Assembly (NCBI GenBank): GCA_020637395.1
Contig: JACJWA010000005.1
Span: 1 to 46,387, forward strand
From: Calditrichota bacterium
GTDB taxonomy: Bacteria; Electryoneota; RPQS01
Length of the DNA: 46,387 nucleotides
Direction of reading: 5' to 3'
The notes beneath the pieces were generated by a model. That model ran no database searches. It saw nothing but the letters and a program-made list of their open reading frames with translations, and was not told where the DNA came from. Shown here piece by piece: positions 7,421-16,005 of the stretch. Both the position numbers and the translations under genes were made by a program. Within the stretch, counting starts at the first letter, position 1. The number at the start of each line of letters is the position of its first letter.

Positions 7421-9384
7421 AGATTCACTCCCCGAGAAGGGTCTCCAGACCCTGCCGGAATCGTCACCTCGGGCCCCGCCGGAACTTCGGCGCGCACGAG
7501 ACCGGAAATTGCTTCTGAGATGTGGCGCGGTGACAGACCCGCGATGTCGAGAATCTGCGAGCGTCCGCCGTGCTCAACAAAGTTGTCCGGCAAATGCAGG
7601 GCGTGGAAGAGGTGATTATGGCCGTTGGACTTGAGATACATGGCGACTTGCGATCCGAATCCGCCGAAGCCCGTGCCTTCTTCGAGCGTCAGCAGCGCGT
7701 CGTGCGTGTCGAGCAATTGTTCGAGCAGGACTTCGTCCATCGGCTTGACGAAGCGGCAGTTGACGAGCGTCACATTGAGCTCTTCGGCGAGAATGACTTT
7801 GCGCGCCGCCTCAACCATGGTCCCCACGGCGAGCACGGCGACTTTCTTGCCTTCGCGCAGGACTTCCCAACTGCCGACTTTGATCAGCGCGGGCGGTTCT
7901 TCCCAGTTGATGTGATCGGGTGCTTTGTCACGCGGATAGCGAATCCCGAAGGGACCTTCATTCCAATGCAGGCCCGTGTGGAGCAGATTGCGCAGCTCCT
8001 GACCGTCGCGCGGCGCGCAGACGACCATGCCGGGAATCGTGGAAAGATATCCGAGATCGTAGCAGCCATGATGCGTGGGACCGTCTTCGCCGACCAATCC
8101 GCCGCGATCCATGCCGAAGACGACGGGCAGATGCTGGGTGCCGCAGTCATGCAGAACATGATCATAGGCGCGCTGCAGGAAGGACGAGTAAATCGCAGCG
8201 ACGGGGCGCATGCCTTCGGCGGCCATTCCGGCGGCAAAGGTCACGGCGTGTCCTTCGGCGATTCCGACGTCGAAGAACTGCTCAGGGCACTCTTTTGAGA
8301 ACTCGACGAGCCCGGTACCTTCTTTCATGGCGGCGGTGATGGCGCACACGCGGGAATCGCGCTTGGCTTCCTGAATCATCGCCTTGCCGAAAATATCCAT
8401 GTAGGCTTCACGCGAAGGTTCCGGAGTTGCTTCGGGCTTGGGTTCGACTTTAGCCGGAGCCTTGACCGCATGCCAGGTGACGGAATCCGCTTCGGCGACG
8501 TCGTAGCCTTTGCCTTTGCGAGTCAGGAAGTGCACAATCGCGGGATGCTTGTGCGAGCTCTTGACGTTCTTCAGAATCTCGACGGCTTCGCGCACGTTGT
8601 GTCCGTCAAACGGACCGAAATATTGGAAGCCGAACTCTTCGAAGAGCATGCCGGGAGAGACGAGCGTTTTCAGCGACGCTTCGAAACGTCCTGCGAAACC
8701 GCGCATAGTGTCTTTTCCGACGGGAGACTTGCCCATCATTTCCCAAAGCTCGTCCTTGATGCGTCCGAGCAAAGGATTGGTTTCCATTTTGGCCAGGAAC
8801 TTCGGCACGGCGCCGACGTTGGGCGAAATGGACATACCGTTGTCATTCAGGATGATGGTGAAGTCGCGTCCGGAATGTCCGGCGTTGTTCAATGCTTCGA
8901 AGGCCAATCCGCCGGTCATGCCGCCGTCGCCGATCACGGCCACGACGCTGTGCGATTCTTTTTTCATGTCGCGGGCGACGGCCATACCGTAAGCCGCGGA
9001 GAGCGAGGTGGACGCGTGTCCGGCACCGAAGCTGTCGTATTCGCTTTCGCTGCGCTTGAGAAATCCGGAGATTCCGCCGAGGCTGCGAATGCTGGCGAGT
9101 TTGTCGCGGCGACCCGTGAGAATCTTGTGAATATAGCCTTGATGGCCGACGTCCCAGACGATGCGGTCTTCGGGAGTGTTGTACACGTAGTGCAGCGCGG
9201 CGGAGAGCTCGACGACTCCCAACGACGCGGCGAGGTGTCCGCCGACGGCATTAATGGTTTCCCAGAGATAGCGGCGCAGTTCGGCGCACGTCAGTTCCAG
9301 TTCGTCCAGACTGAGTTTGCGCAGGTCTTCCGGGGACTCTATGCGTGCGAGCAGCGGATATTGCTCTCGATCAATAATACTCAC
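7417..9384 (-). CDS. dxs: 1-deoxy-D-xylulose-5-phosphate synthase
   Basis: 655 residues. Dxs condenses pyruvate and glyceraldehyde-3-phosphate, the first MEP-pathway step, using thiamine diphosphate. The cofactor motif GDGGMTGG is at 152-159, and the conserved VGHQGYIHK and TRKGKGY stretches are present. The GTG start overlaps the ccsA stop (GTGA), and the stop overlaps the ispH start, so translation is coupled on both sides. The last roughly 20 residues (VTIPAGSGDPSRGVNL) are encoded by a REP-like hairpin and a partial second copy, so the native C-terminus was probably extended by repeat insertion. Confidence 0.97.
   Translation of the reverse strand: MSIIDREQYPLLARIESPEDLRKLSLDELELTCAELRRYLWETINAVGGHLAASLGVVELSAALHYVYNTPEDRIVWDVGHQGYIHKILTGRRDKLASIRSLGGISGFLKRSESEYDSFGAGHASTSLSAAYGMAVARDMKKESHSVVAVIGDGGMTGGLAFEALNNAGHSGRDFTIILNDNGMSISPNVGAVPKFLAKMETNPLLGRIKDELWEMMGKSPVGKDTMRGFAGRFEASLKTLVSPGMLFEEFGFQYFGPFDGHNVREAVEILKNVKSSHKHPAIVHFLTRKGKGYDVAEADSVTWHAVKAPAKVEPKPEATPEPSREAYMDIFGKAMIQEAKRDSRVCAITAAMKEGTGLVEFSKECPEQFFDVGIAEGHAVTFAAGMAAEGMRPVAAIYSSFLQRAYDHVLHDCGTQHLPVVFGMDRGGLVGEDGPTHHGCYDLGYLSTIPGMVVCAPRDGQELRNLLHTGLHWNEGPFGIRYPRDKAPDHINWEEPPALIKVGSWEVLREGKKVAVLAVGTMVEAARKVILAEELNVTLVNCRFVKPMDEVLLEQLLDTHDALLTLEEGTGFGGFGSQVAMYLKSNGHNHLFHALHLPDNFVEHGGRSQILDIAGLSPRHISEAISGLVRAEVPAGPEVTIPAGSGDPSRGVNL
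7432..7458 (+). repeat. REP-like hairpin, copy C, inside the 3' end of dxs
   Basis: CCG, bulged A, stem GAAGGGTCT / AGACCCTGC (one A-G mismatch in place of C-G), CC loop, then GCCGGAA. A second 3' half (CCCCGCCGGAA, 7474-7484) follows at once. Both lie within dxs codons. Confidence 0.8.
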
Positions 9385-11114
9385 GAGCTTGCTCCTGCAG
9401 GTTCATGCAGCGACGGCGCGGACATTTTTTGCGACGGGGGTTGCTTAGGCGTGGGATTGCCCCATTTTCCTTTGAGTTTCATGGCCACCCACGACAGGAA
9501 TCCGATTTCGAGGAAGAGATAGCCGAAGGCTTCCGAGGGAATGCCGGGAGACGAACCTGCTCCGTAGCTGTGCAGACCGGATAGATAGAAATTCACGCCG
9601 TAGTAGGTCATCACGACGACGGGGAAAGCGGCGACGGAGACGAAGGCCAGACCCTTCCAATTAAGCCATCCCGCGCTACGGCCATGCAGGAAGGCAATAT
9701 AGACGAACCAGGTGATGAGCGCCCAGGTTTCCTTGGGATCCCAGCCCCAGAATCTTCCCCAACTTGAATCAGCCCAGACGGCTCCGAGCAGAATTCCGAA
9801 GATCAGAATCACGCAGCCGACCTGCATGACATGCAAATTCGCAGCGGCCATGCGGGAGAGTGACGGAGTGATTTTGCCGCCTTGCTTGACCGCGCTGATC
9901 AGCACGATGTGTCCGATGACCATGGCGATGGCCAGACAGGCGTAGCTGGTGAGAATCGTGATCACGTGATAGACGAGCCAATAGCTTTGCAGAGCGGGCA
10001 CGAGCGGATTGATGCCGCGATCGAGGCTCGCGTAGTGCGCAAGCCACAGCACGATCCCGCCCATTAGAGATCCGGAGAGTCCGAAGATGCGGTCGCGCTT
10101 GACCAATTCATAGATCAATGCAACAATGACCATGGTCCAGCCTATGGCCATGAGCGATTCGTACATGTTGGACCACGGTGCGCGTCCGCCGATGATCCAG
10201 CGCATGATCATTCCGGCGGAGAAGAACACCAAACCGCTGAACATGCCCAGCACGGCGGTCGAGCGGAGGTTGGCGAAGCGCTCTTTGTAGCTCAGGGCAA
10301 AGACAATCGCAGCAGCCAAGAGCAGCAGGCGCGCCCAGAAGAAGGGATTCAACTTGTTGTACAGGAGTTCCCAGCTCAGCGTGGACTCGATCTCAGGCTG
10401 ACTGGCGAGCATTGTCTTCTGCGTTTCGACGAACAGCTCCGCAGAGCTGTTAAACACATCCGCGCGATTGTCCAAGATGGCGTTATACATTCCGGCAAAG
10501 GAAAGTCCGAGTGACGCGAATTCCGGTGCGACGCCGTTTGAACTCATCGAATCGCGCTCAATGGCGGTCAGCACTTCGGGCATCGAAGCCCACGTCGTGG
10601 TTTTGGCGTCGCCGGAAAGCGGCGGAGCGAACGAGGGCAGCTCGTGGCTGAAGACCAGCGACAAGGTGTTGATCTTGTGCAGAACCTCGTTTGCCTTGGA
10701 CTGCGTGAAGGTGAGCTTCTCGCCGGCCTTGTTGGCCTGCTGTGCTTCCATGACGATCTGCATCAGTCGCGGACGTCCGCGCAGTTCGGCAATCGAGAAA
10801 CGGCTGCCCTGATGATCGTTCAGCTCAAGCTCTTTGCGCAAGTCGCCCTTGGGAAGATAGATCAGCGGCATGTCCACCCAGCTTTCGCCATTGGACATCC
10901 AGCGGAAATAGGTTTCGACGGGATGCTGCCCTTCGTAGCGATCCTTGCCGATGACGTCACTGACGGTTTCGCGGGCGAAGGTGTCGAGCGGCTTCAGGCG
11001 TCCGCCGTCCTGAACCACAATGTGTCCGGCGAGGGTCCAGTTGAAGTCGTCAGATGCATTCGCCCACGTCAGCGTGAACATCAAGGTCAGCAGGATCAGC
11101 ACAAATTTTTTCAT
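9381..11114 (-). CDS. ccsA: CcsA/ResC-family cytochrome c biogenesis protein
   Basis: 577 residues. A signal-like N-terminus (MKKFVLILLTLMFTLTWA) and a roughly 240-residue extracytoplasmic region precede a multi-helix membrane domain. The tryptophan-rich heme-handling motif is clear: WGWDPKETWALITWF. With ResB this makes the System II machine that exports heme and attaches it to apocytochromes c. The long N-terminal domain makes it larger than a simple CcsA (about 300 residues). The start overlaps the resB stop (ATGA) and the stop overlaps the dxs start. Confidence 0.93.
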   Translation of the reverse strand: MKKFVLILLTLMFTLTWANASDDFNWTLAGHIVVQDGGRLKPLDTFARETVSDVIGKDRYEGQHPVETYFRWMSNGESWVDMPLIYLPKGDLRKELELNDHQGSRFSIAELRGRPRLMQIVMEAQQANKAGEKLTFTQSKANEVLHKINTLSLVFSHELPSFAPPLSGDAKTTTWASMPEVLTAIERDSMSSNGVAPEFASLGLSFAGMYNAILDNRADVFNSSAELFVETQKTMLASQPEIESTLSWELLYNKLNPFFWARLLLLAAAIVFALSYKERFANLRSTAVLGMFSGLVFFSAGMIMRWIIGGRAPWSNMYESLMAIGWTMVIVALIYELVKRDRIFGLSGSLMGGIVLWLAHYASLDRGINPLVPALQSYWLVYHVITILTSYACLAIAMVIGHIVLISAVKQGGKITPSLSRMAAANLHVMQVGCVILIFGILLGAVWADSSWGRFWGWDPKETWALITWFVYIAFLHGRSAGWLNWKGLAFVSVAAFPVVVMTYYGVNFYLSGLHSYGAGSSPGIPSEAFGYLFLEIGFLSWVAMKLKGKWGNPTPKQPPSQKMSAPSLHEPAGASS

Positions 11115-11956
11115 ACGAGGGCTCCCTCTTTGCGGTTCGAGGTTTCATCCAACAACTCAGCGGTCATTTCCGTCTCTTCCGCAAGCGGCAGGTGACCGTC
11201 GCGCGGTTTGGGCGGGAATTTTCTTCTCAACCAGGGTTTCAGGAAGATGATGCCGGTCATCGAAAGGACGAGCAGAATACCGCCGGCATACATGTAGGGA
11301 ATCCCGGGGTCATAGGAGACTCCGAGGACGGTGGCCTGTCTTCCGTCCTGCAGGTCAATCCACGAGGCCTGACTGATTTTGTAGCCTTTATAGACGAGCG
11401 GATGATTGAGAATCACATCCCACTCAATGGTTTCGGGATTGCCGGGATCGTCCACGATGACGTGGGATTTGAAGAGTGAGGTCATTCCGGTGCCGGGATA
11501 CATGACCTGATCAAACGCCACGCAATGCACGCCGAAGGGCAGTGTGCGCTCTTCGCCGACCATGGTGTCCCAGTTCTCAAAATCGAGCTGTTCGAGCCCG
11601 AAGGTGTTTTCGGTGGAGCCTTCGAGGATGACCATTTGGCCCTGCATGCCGAAGCGGTTGGTAATCAGGGACGCGGCCATGATGAGCAAGAGTGCGACGT
11701 GGGTCGAGAGCCACGGAATCTGATGCACATAGTACGGCGCGCGGCGCAGGGTGCAGCCGATCAGGTTCAGAGCGAGCAGAATGGTCAGAGTGTCAAACCA
11801 CCAGGTGCGGTACACAAGAATGCGCGCGGCACCGTTGGAATAGACCGTCTCGATCCACGTGCCGTAGCCCATGGCGATGCCCAGGACGAGCAGCAGCACG
11901 ATGGTGAGTTTGACGGAGGAGAAGAACAGCCAGATCCGGTCGAGAACTTTTTCCAA
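11111..11956 (-). CDS. resB: ResB-like cytochrome c biogenesis protein
   Basis: 281 residues. ResB is the partner of CcsA in System II cytochrome c maturation. Membrane segments appear at about 15-35, 50-70, 82-100 and 225-245, with a periplasmic domain between the third and fourth, as in short ResB proteins. Conserved-looking pieces include SVKLTIVLLLVL near the start and GYKISQASW before the last helix. The start is TTG at 11956 with AAAGGA nine nt upstream. It sits between the NifU-like gene and ccsA on the same strand. Confidence 0.9.
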   Translation of the reverse strand: MEKVLDRIWLFFSSVKLTIVLLLVLGIAMGYGTWIETVYSNGAARILVYRTWWFDTLTILLALNLIGCTLRRAPYYVHQIPWLSTHVALLLIMAASLITNRFGMQGQMVILEGSTENTFGLEQLDFENWDTMVGEERTLPFGVHCVAFDQVMYPGTGMTSLFKSHVIVDDPGNPETIEWDVILNHPLVYKGYKISQASWIDLQDGRQATVLGVSYDPGIPYMYAGGILLVLSMTGIIFLKPWLRRKFPPKPRDGHLPLAEETEMTAELLDETSNRKEGALV

Positions 11957-12005
11957 ATCAAAAATCCTTTGTTAGAGCGGGAGCAACTGGACGACGAGAG
12001 CGCGC

Positions 12006-12266
12006 TTAGGACGCGATGACGACGTCTTTCAGTCCGTCCACTTTTTCCATCAGGGTGCGGATGACTCCGCCTTCCATGGCCGAGAGCGAACCGCCGCAGC
12101 CATCGCAGCCGCCGCCCATGGAAATCGTGGCCACGCCGTCTTTCAGGGAGAGCAATTGCGCGTCGCCGCCTTCGGACTGGAAGATCGGGCGGAACATATC
12201 GAGCAGTTTTTTGACCTTTTGCGCGAGTTCGAGGTCGAGGTCGGTGGTGGTTTCGATGGTGGGCAT
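12006..12266 (-). CDS. NifU-like (Nfu) Fe-S scaffold protein
   Basis: 86 residues when started at the ATG at 12266 (AGGA five nt upstream). A longer in-frame ORF to 12455 runs through repeat DNA and is rejected. The domain has the expected CxxC (Cys54, Cys57 in GGCDGCGGS) and the FRPIFQSEGGDAQL opening of NifU C-terminal domains. Nfu proteins hold or deliver [4Fe-4S] clusters to enzymes such as LipA, IspG and IspH, all encoded in this window. Its upstream region has a heptamer array like that of the IscA-type gene. It is followed 49 nt later by resB. Confidence 0.92.
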   Translation of the reverse strand: MPTIETTTDLDLELAQKVKKLLDMFRPIFQSEGGDAQLLSLKDGVATISMGGGCDGCGGSLSAMEGGVIRTLMEKVDGLKDVVIAS

Positions 12267-12283
12267 GGGAATCCTATCAGAAA

Positions 12284-12311
12284 ATATGAAGTATGAAGTA
12301 TGAAATATGAA
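12284..12311 (-). repeat. Heptamer tandem repeat upstream of the NifU-like gene
   Basis: Four contiguous 7-bp units on the plus strand: ATATGAA, GTATGAA, GTATGAA, ATATGAA. The array ends 17 nt before the start codon, almost the spacing seen at the IscA-type gene (2688-2715). Degenerate units continue to about 12348. Confidence 0.88.
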
Positions 12312-12376
12312 TCGGAGAAGGTATGAGGGAAAAGGTTTGAGGTATGAACCTGGACCAAATCCATCAAGCCAGCACT

Positions 12377-12460
12377 TGCCGTTGTGAGTCTCCGGACCCG
12401 CAATGGCATTCAAACTAATGAGCAATGCGCCAGCGGCATTGGGTGCAGCGTCCACGCTGC
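12377..12460. repeat. Composite of three hairpins after the reductase gene
   Basis: Three hairpins in a row: TGCCGTTG/CAATGGCA (12377-12408) enclosing GTC-TCCG-GAC; CAATGC/GCATTG (about 12423-12441); and GCAGCGT/ACGCTGC with a CC loop (12445-12460). The last abuts the reductase stop codon and shares the CC loop and GC ends of the REP-like family without its CCGA...CGGAA flanks. Probably diverged relatives. Confidence 0.6.
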
Positions 12461-13219
12461 CTAATCGTACAATTCGATTTTGATGTCGTTGCGGTCGTAG
12501 CCCATTTCGGACAGGAAGCCGCGCGCTTCGTTCAGCATGTTGCGCCAGCCACAGAGATAGAAGGTAGCAGGGCGGCGATCCTTGAAGTGCTCCATGTAGT
12601 GTACGTGGACGTGCCCTTTGGGACCCTGCCAGTCATGTTCGCGCGAGAGCACGGGAAAGAACTTGAGGTCGTGCTCGGCGGCCATTTTTTCGAAATCTTC
12701 GCGGTAGAGAATATCGCTTTCGTGACGGTTGCCGAAGAACAGACTCACGGGAGCCTGAATCGTGCCGCGTTTGTAGCCGTCCAGAAGCATCGAGCGAAAC
12801 GGCGCGATGCCCACACCGGTGGAGATGAAGCAGATTTCTTTTTCGACCACGGGCGGCAGGACGAAGTGTCCGATGGCTTCGGAGCCTTTCAGATGCATGC
12901 CGGGCTGAATATCTTCAAAGAGAATGCGCGTAGCCAAGCCGTCGGGCACGCGGCCCACGCAGAGCTGCAACTCGTTGGTGCCTTCGGGAGCCGAGGCAAT
13001 CGAATAGCTGCGGCGCGTGACCTTGGCAGGAATCTGCGGAAAGTCCAATTGAATAAACTGCCCGGCCTTGAAGGTGTAGGCGTCGCGGTTCGGCACGCGC
13101 AAATCGAACAACTTGACGGTCGGCGTGACCGCTGCGACGCGCACGACTTCGACGTCAAAGAAATTGTACTTCGGCCCCTTGCGAGGCTCAACCTGGATGT
13201 TTTCGACTAAGCTGCTCAT
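12461..13219 (-). CDS. Ferredoxin-NADP reductase-like flavoprotein
   Basis: 252 residues from the ATG at 13219, which has a GGGGGAAAG ribosome site; an ATG at 13234 is an alternative, and the longer ORF to 13354 runs through repeats. The FAD-binding motif RRSYS is at 69-73 and the NAD(P)-binding GVGIAP at 135-140, with a C-terminal LCGWRNM. The enzyme would move electrons between NAD(P)H and ferredoxin or flavodoxin. It lies between ispG and the NifU-like gene in one gene run, so a role in feeding IspG and IspH is reasonable inference. Phenol hydroxylase-type reductases share the fold, but no ferredoxin domain is fused here. Confidence 0.88.
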   Translation of the reverse strand: MSSLVENIQVEPRKGPKYNFFDVEVVRVAAVTPTVKLFDLRVPNRDAYTFKAGQFIQLDFPQIPAKVTRRSYSIASAPEGTNELQLCVGRVPDGLATRILFEDIQPGMHLKGSEAIGHFVLPPVVEKEICFISTGVGIAPFRSMLLDGYKRGTIQAPVSLFFGNRHESDILYREDFEKMAAEHDLKFFPVLSREHDWQGPKGHVHVHYMEHFKDRRPATFYLCGWRNMLNEARGFLSEMGYDRNDIKIELYD

Positions 13220-13284
13220 TCTGCTTTCCCCCATTCCTATGCGGGACAAAAGGGGGGTCAAAAGGTTAAAGGTTCTCACATTTC

Positions 13285-13311
13285 CCGAGCAGGGTCTCCA
13301 GACCCTGCCGG
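13285..13311 (+). repeat. REP-like hairpin, copy D
   Basis: Stem identical to copy A (GCAGGGTCT / AGACCCTGC, CC loop) with the bulged A and GCCGGAA flank. It lies between the ispG stop and the reductase start, 13 nt before copy E. Confidence 0.85.
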
Positions 13312-13323
13312 AATGTATTCTCA

Positions 13324-13376
13324 CCGAGCGGGGATTTAGCGCAGTGCTTGACAAGCACGCAGCGGTTCCCCGCCGG
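13324..13376 (+). repeat. REP-like hairpin, copy E (elongated)
   Basis: The same outer frame, CCGAGCGGGGA ... TCCCCGCCGGAA, but the short CC loop is replaced by a 32-nt arm holding its own perfect hairpin GTGCTTG-A-CAAGCAC (13344-13358). It ends 25 nt before the ispG stop codon. Confidence 0.75.
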
Positions 13377-13401
13377 AATCTTTCAGACTATCTTCAGTTT
13401 G

Positions 13402-14589
<1,188 letters not shown>

Positions 14590-14644
14590 GGGCGTTCTTT
14601 CGAATAAGACTGACTTTATCGCATTTGCAAATTTTTAACCAATA

Positions 14645-14673
14645 AATATACAATTCCAGACGGGAAATGTCAA
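14645..14673 (-). promoter_or_regulatory. Near-consensus promoter of ispG gene run
   Basis: On the minus strand TTGACA (14673-14668), a 17-nt spacer and TATATT (14650-14645) form a nearly perfect sigma-70-type promoter about 55 nt before the ispG start. It probably drives the run from ispG towards ispH. Confidence 0.8.
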
Positions 14674-14846
14674 TTTTCGCGGGTCCCTCGACTCCTTGTT
14701 TTTTCAACGCTTTGACTTGCGCGAAGTTTCACAAATCTCTCATTGCACCAATGAAAAACGTGGCAATTTGACGGGGTGCGCGGGTTGCGTTGCATCTTGC
14801 GCAGGGTTTTCGTAATCTCCTATCAACAGAAAACTTAGGAGCCGGT

Positions 14847-15452
14847 GTGCAACTAGTTTGGCTATTTCTGGTGGTCTCGGGAATCCTGACTGCCATGGTG
14901 ACAGGTCGAATGGCGGAGGTCACGAAGTCGGTAATTGATGCGGCGAAGACCTCGGTCGAGCTTTCGATCGGGTTGATCGGAATCATGGCTTTGTGGCTGG
15001 GTTTTATGAAGTTGGCTGAGTCAGCAGGATTGGTGCAGGCGCTGGCGCGGTTACTCAAACCGCTGACCAAACGACTCTTTCCCGATGTGCCTCCCGAGCA
15101 TCCGGCCATGGGTTCGATGCTCTCGAATATTGCGGCGAACATGCTGGGTCTGGGGAATTCGGCGACGGCTTTGGGCCTCAAGGCGATGCAGGACCTCAAG
15201 TCTCTCAGCAAGTATGGCGAGACGGCGACCAACGCCATGGCCACATTCCTCACGATCAATACCACCTCGGTAACGATCATTCCGGCGACGGTGATCGCCA
15301 TGCGTGCCTCTGCGGGATCTGAGAATCCGGCGGGGATCATCGGAGCGACGCTCGTGGCCACGATTTGCTCGACTGTGGTGGGTGTGACGGTGGCGAAGCT
15401 CTTGGAGAAGCGCAAAGCCTATCGCCTGCCGGATCGCGAGGAGGCCGCATGA
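14847..15452 (+). CDS. spmA: SpmA-like nucleoside-recognition-domain membrane protein
   Basis: 201 residues from the GTG at 14847, five nt after AGGAG; the longer ORF from 14790 has no ribosome site. It is a multi-helix membrane protein with the Gate (nucleoside recognition) features MLSNIAANMLGLGNSATALG and LTINTTSVTIIPATVIAMR. SpmA is named for spore maturation in Bacillus, but SpmA/B pairs are common in non-sporulating bacteria and their substrate is unknown. The stop overlaps the start of spmB (ATGA). A weak candidate promoter (TTGACG at 14768, poor -10) lies upstream. Confidence 0.87.
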   Translation: MQLVWLFLVVSGILTAMVTGRMAEVTKSVIDAAKTSVELSIGLIGIMALWLGFMKLAESAGLVQALARLLKPLTKRLFPDVPPEHPAMGSMLSNIAANMLGLGNSATALGLKAMQDLKSLSKYGETATNAMATFLTINTTSVTIIPATVIAMRASAGSENPAGIIGATLVATICSTVVGVTVAKLLEKRKAYRLPDREEAA

Positions 15453-15994
15453 AAGAGTGGATTCTCTGGGCGGCACAAGTTGCGTCGGACTGGGCAATTC
15501 CGCTGCTGTTCCTGCTGATTGTCGGCGCCGCGGCATTCAAGAAGGTCAAGCTCTATGAAGAGTTTGTCGAAGGTGCGAAGGAAGGGTTCAACGTCGGCGT
15601 GCGGATTATTCCGTACCTTGTCGCGATCCTGTGTGCGATTGCAATTTTCCGCTCATCAGGAGCGTTGGACTTTGCAGTGAACGGATTAAGTTTCATATTG
15701 GAGCCGCTGGGCATTCCGCCGGAAGTCTTGCCGATGGCATTGGTGCGTCCGCTGTCCGGATCGGGGGCGCTGGGAGTGTTGTCCGAGGGACTCGAAACCT
15801 ACGGCCCGGATTCTCCGTTGGGAAACACGCTCTCCGTGATGATGGGCTCGACCGAAACGACGTTTTATGTGCTTGCGGTGTATTTCGGTTCCGTGGCGAT
15901 CCGCAAGACGCGGCACACGCTGGCGGCCTGCCTGATCGGTGACGCCGCCGGACTGATTGCGGCGATCTATGTCAGTAGATTTTTCTTCAATTGA
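15449..15994 (+). CDS. spmB: SpmB-like nucleoside-recognition-domain membrane protein
   Basis: 181 residues from the ATG that overlaps the spmA stop. Membrane segments cover most of the chain; conserved features are PEVLPMALVRPLSGSGALG and MMGSTETTFYVLAVYFG, typical of SpmB. It is expected to work with SpmA as a two-part membrane transporter-like complex. The S9 peptidase gene follows after 11 nt, so the three are probably co-transcribed. In many Bacteroidota SpmA and SpmB are fused; here they are separate. Confidence 0.87.
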   Translation: MKEWILWAAQVASDWAIPLLFLLIVGAAAFKKVKLYEEFVEGAKEGFNVGVRIIPYLVAILCAIAIFRSSGALDFAVNGLSFILEPLGIPPEVLPMALVRPLSGSGALGVLSEGLETYGPDSPLGNTLSVMMGSTETTFYVLAVYFGSVAIRKTRHTLAACLIGDAAGLIAAIYVSRFFFN

Positions 15995-16005
15995 GAGATA
16001 GAATC

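Noticed and set aside
2688..12311. Heptamer arrays as CRISPR repeats
   Set aside because: Units are 7 bp, contiguous and without spacers.
12267..12455. N-terminal extension of the NifU-like protein
   Set aside because: It translates the heptamer repeats; the ATG at 12266 has a ribosome site and gives the standard domain.
13220..13354. N-terminal extension of the reductase
   Set aside because: It translates REP-like copies D and E; the conserved domain begins after the ATG at 13219.
14590..14846. tRNA or small RNA gene between ispG and spmA
   Set aside because: No cloverleaf, T-loop GTTC box or terminator; the stretch is explained by the ispG promoter and upstream sequence of spmA.
14847..15994. 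Sporulation capability from spmA and spmB
   Set aside because: These genes are widespread in non-sporulating bacteria and nothing else in the window points to spores.
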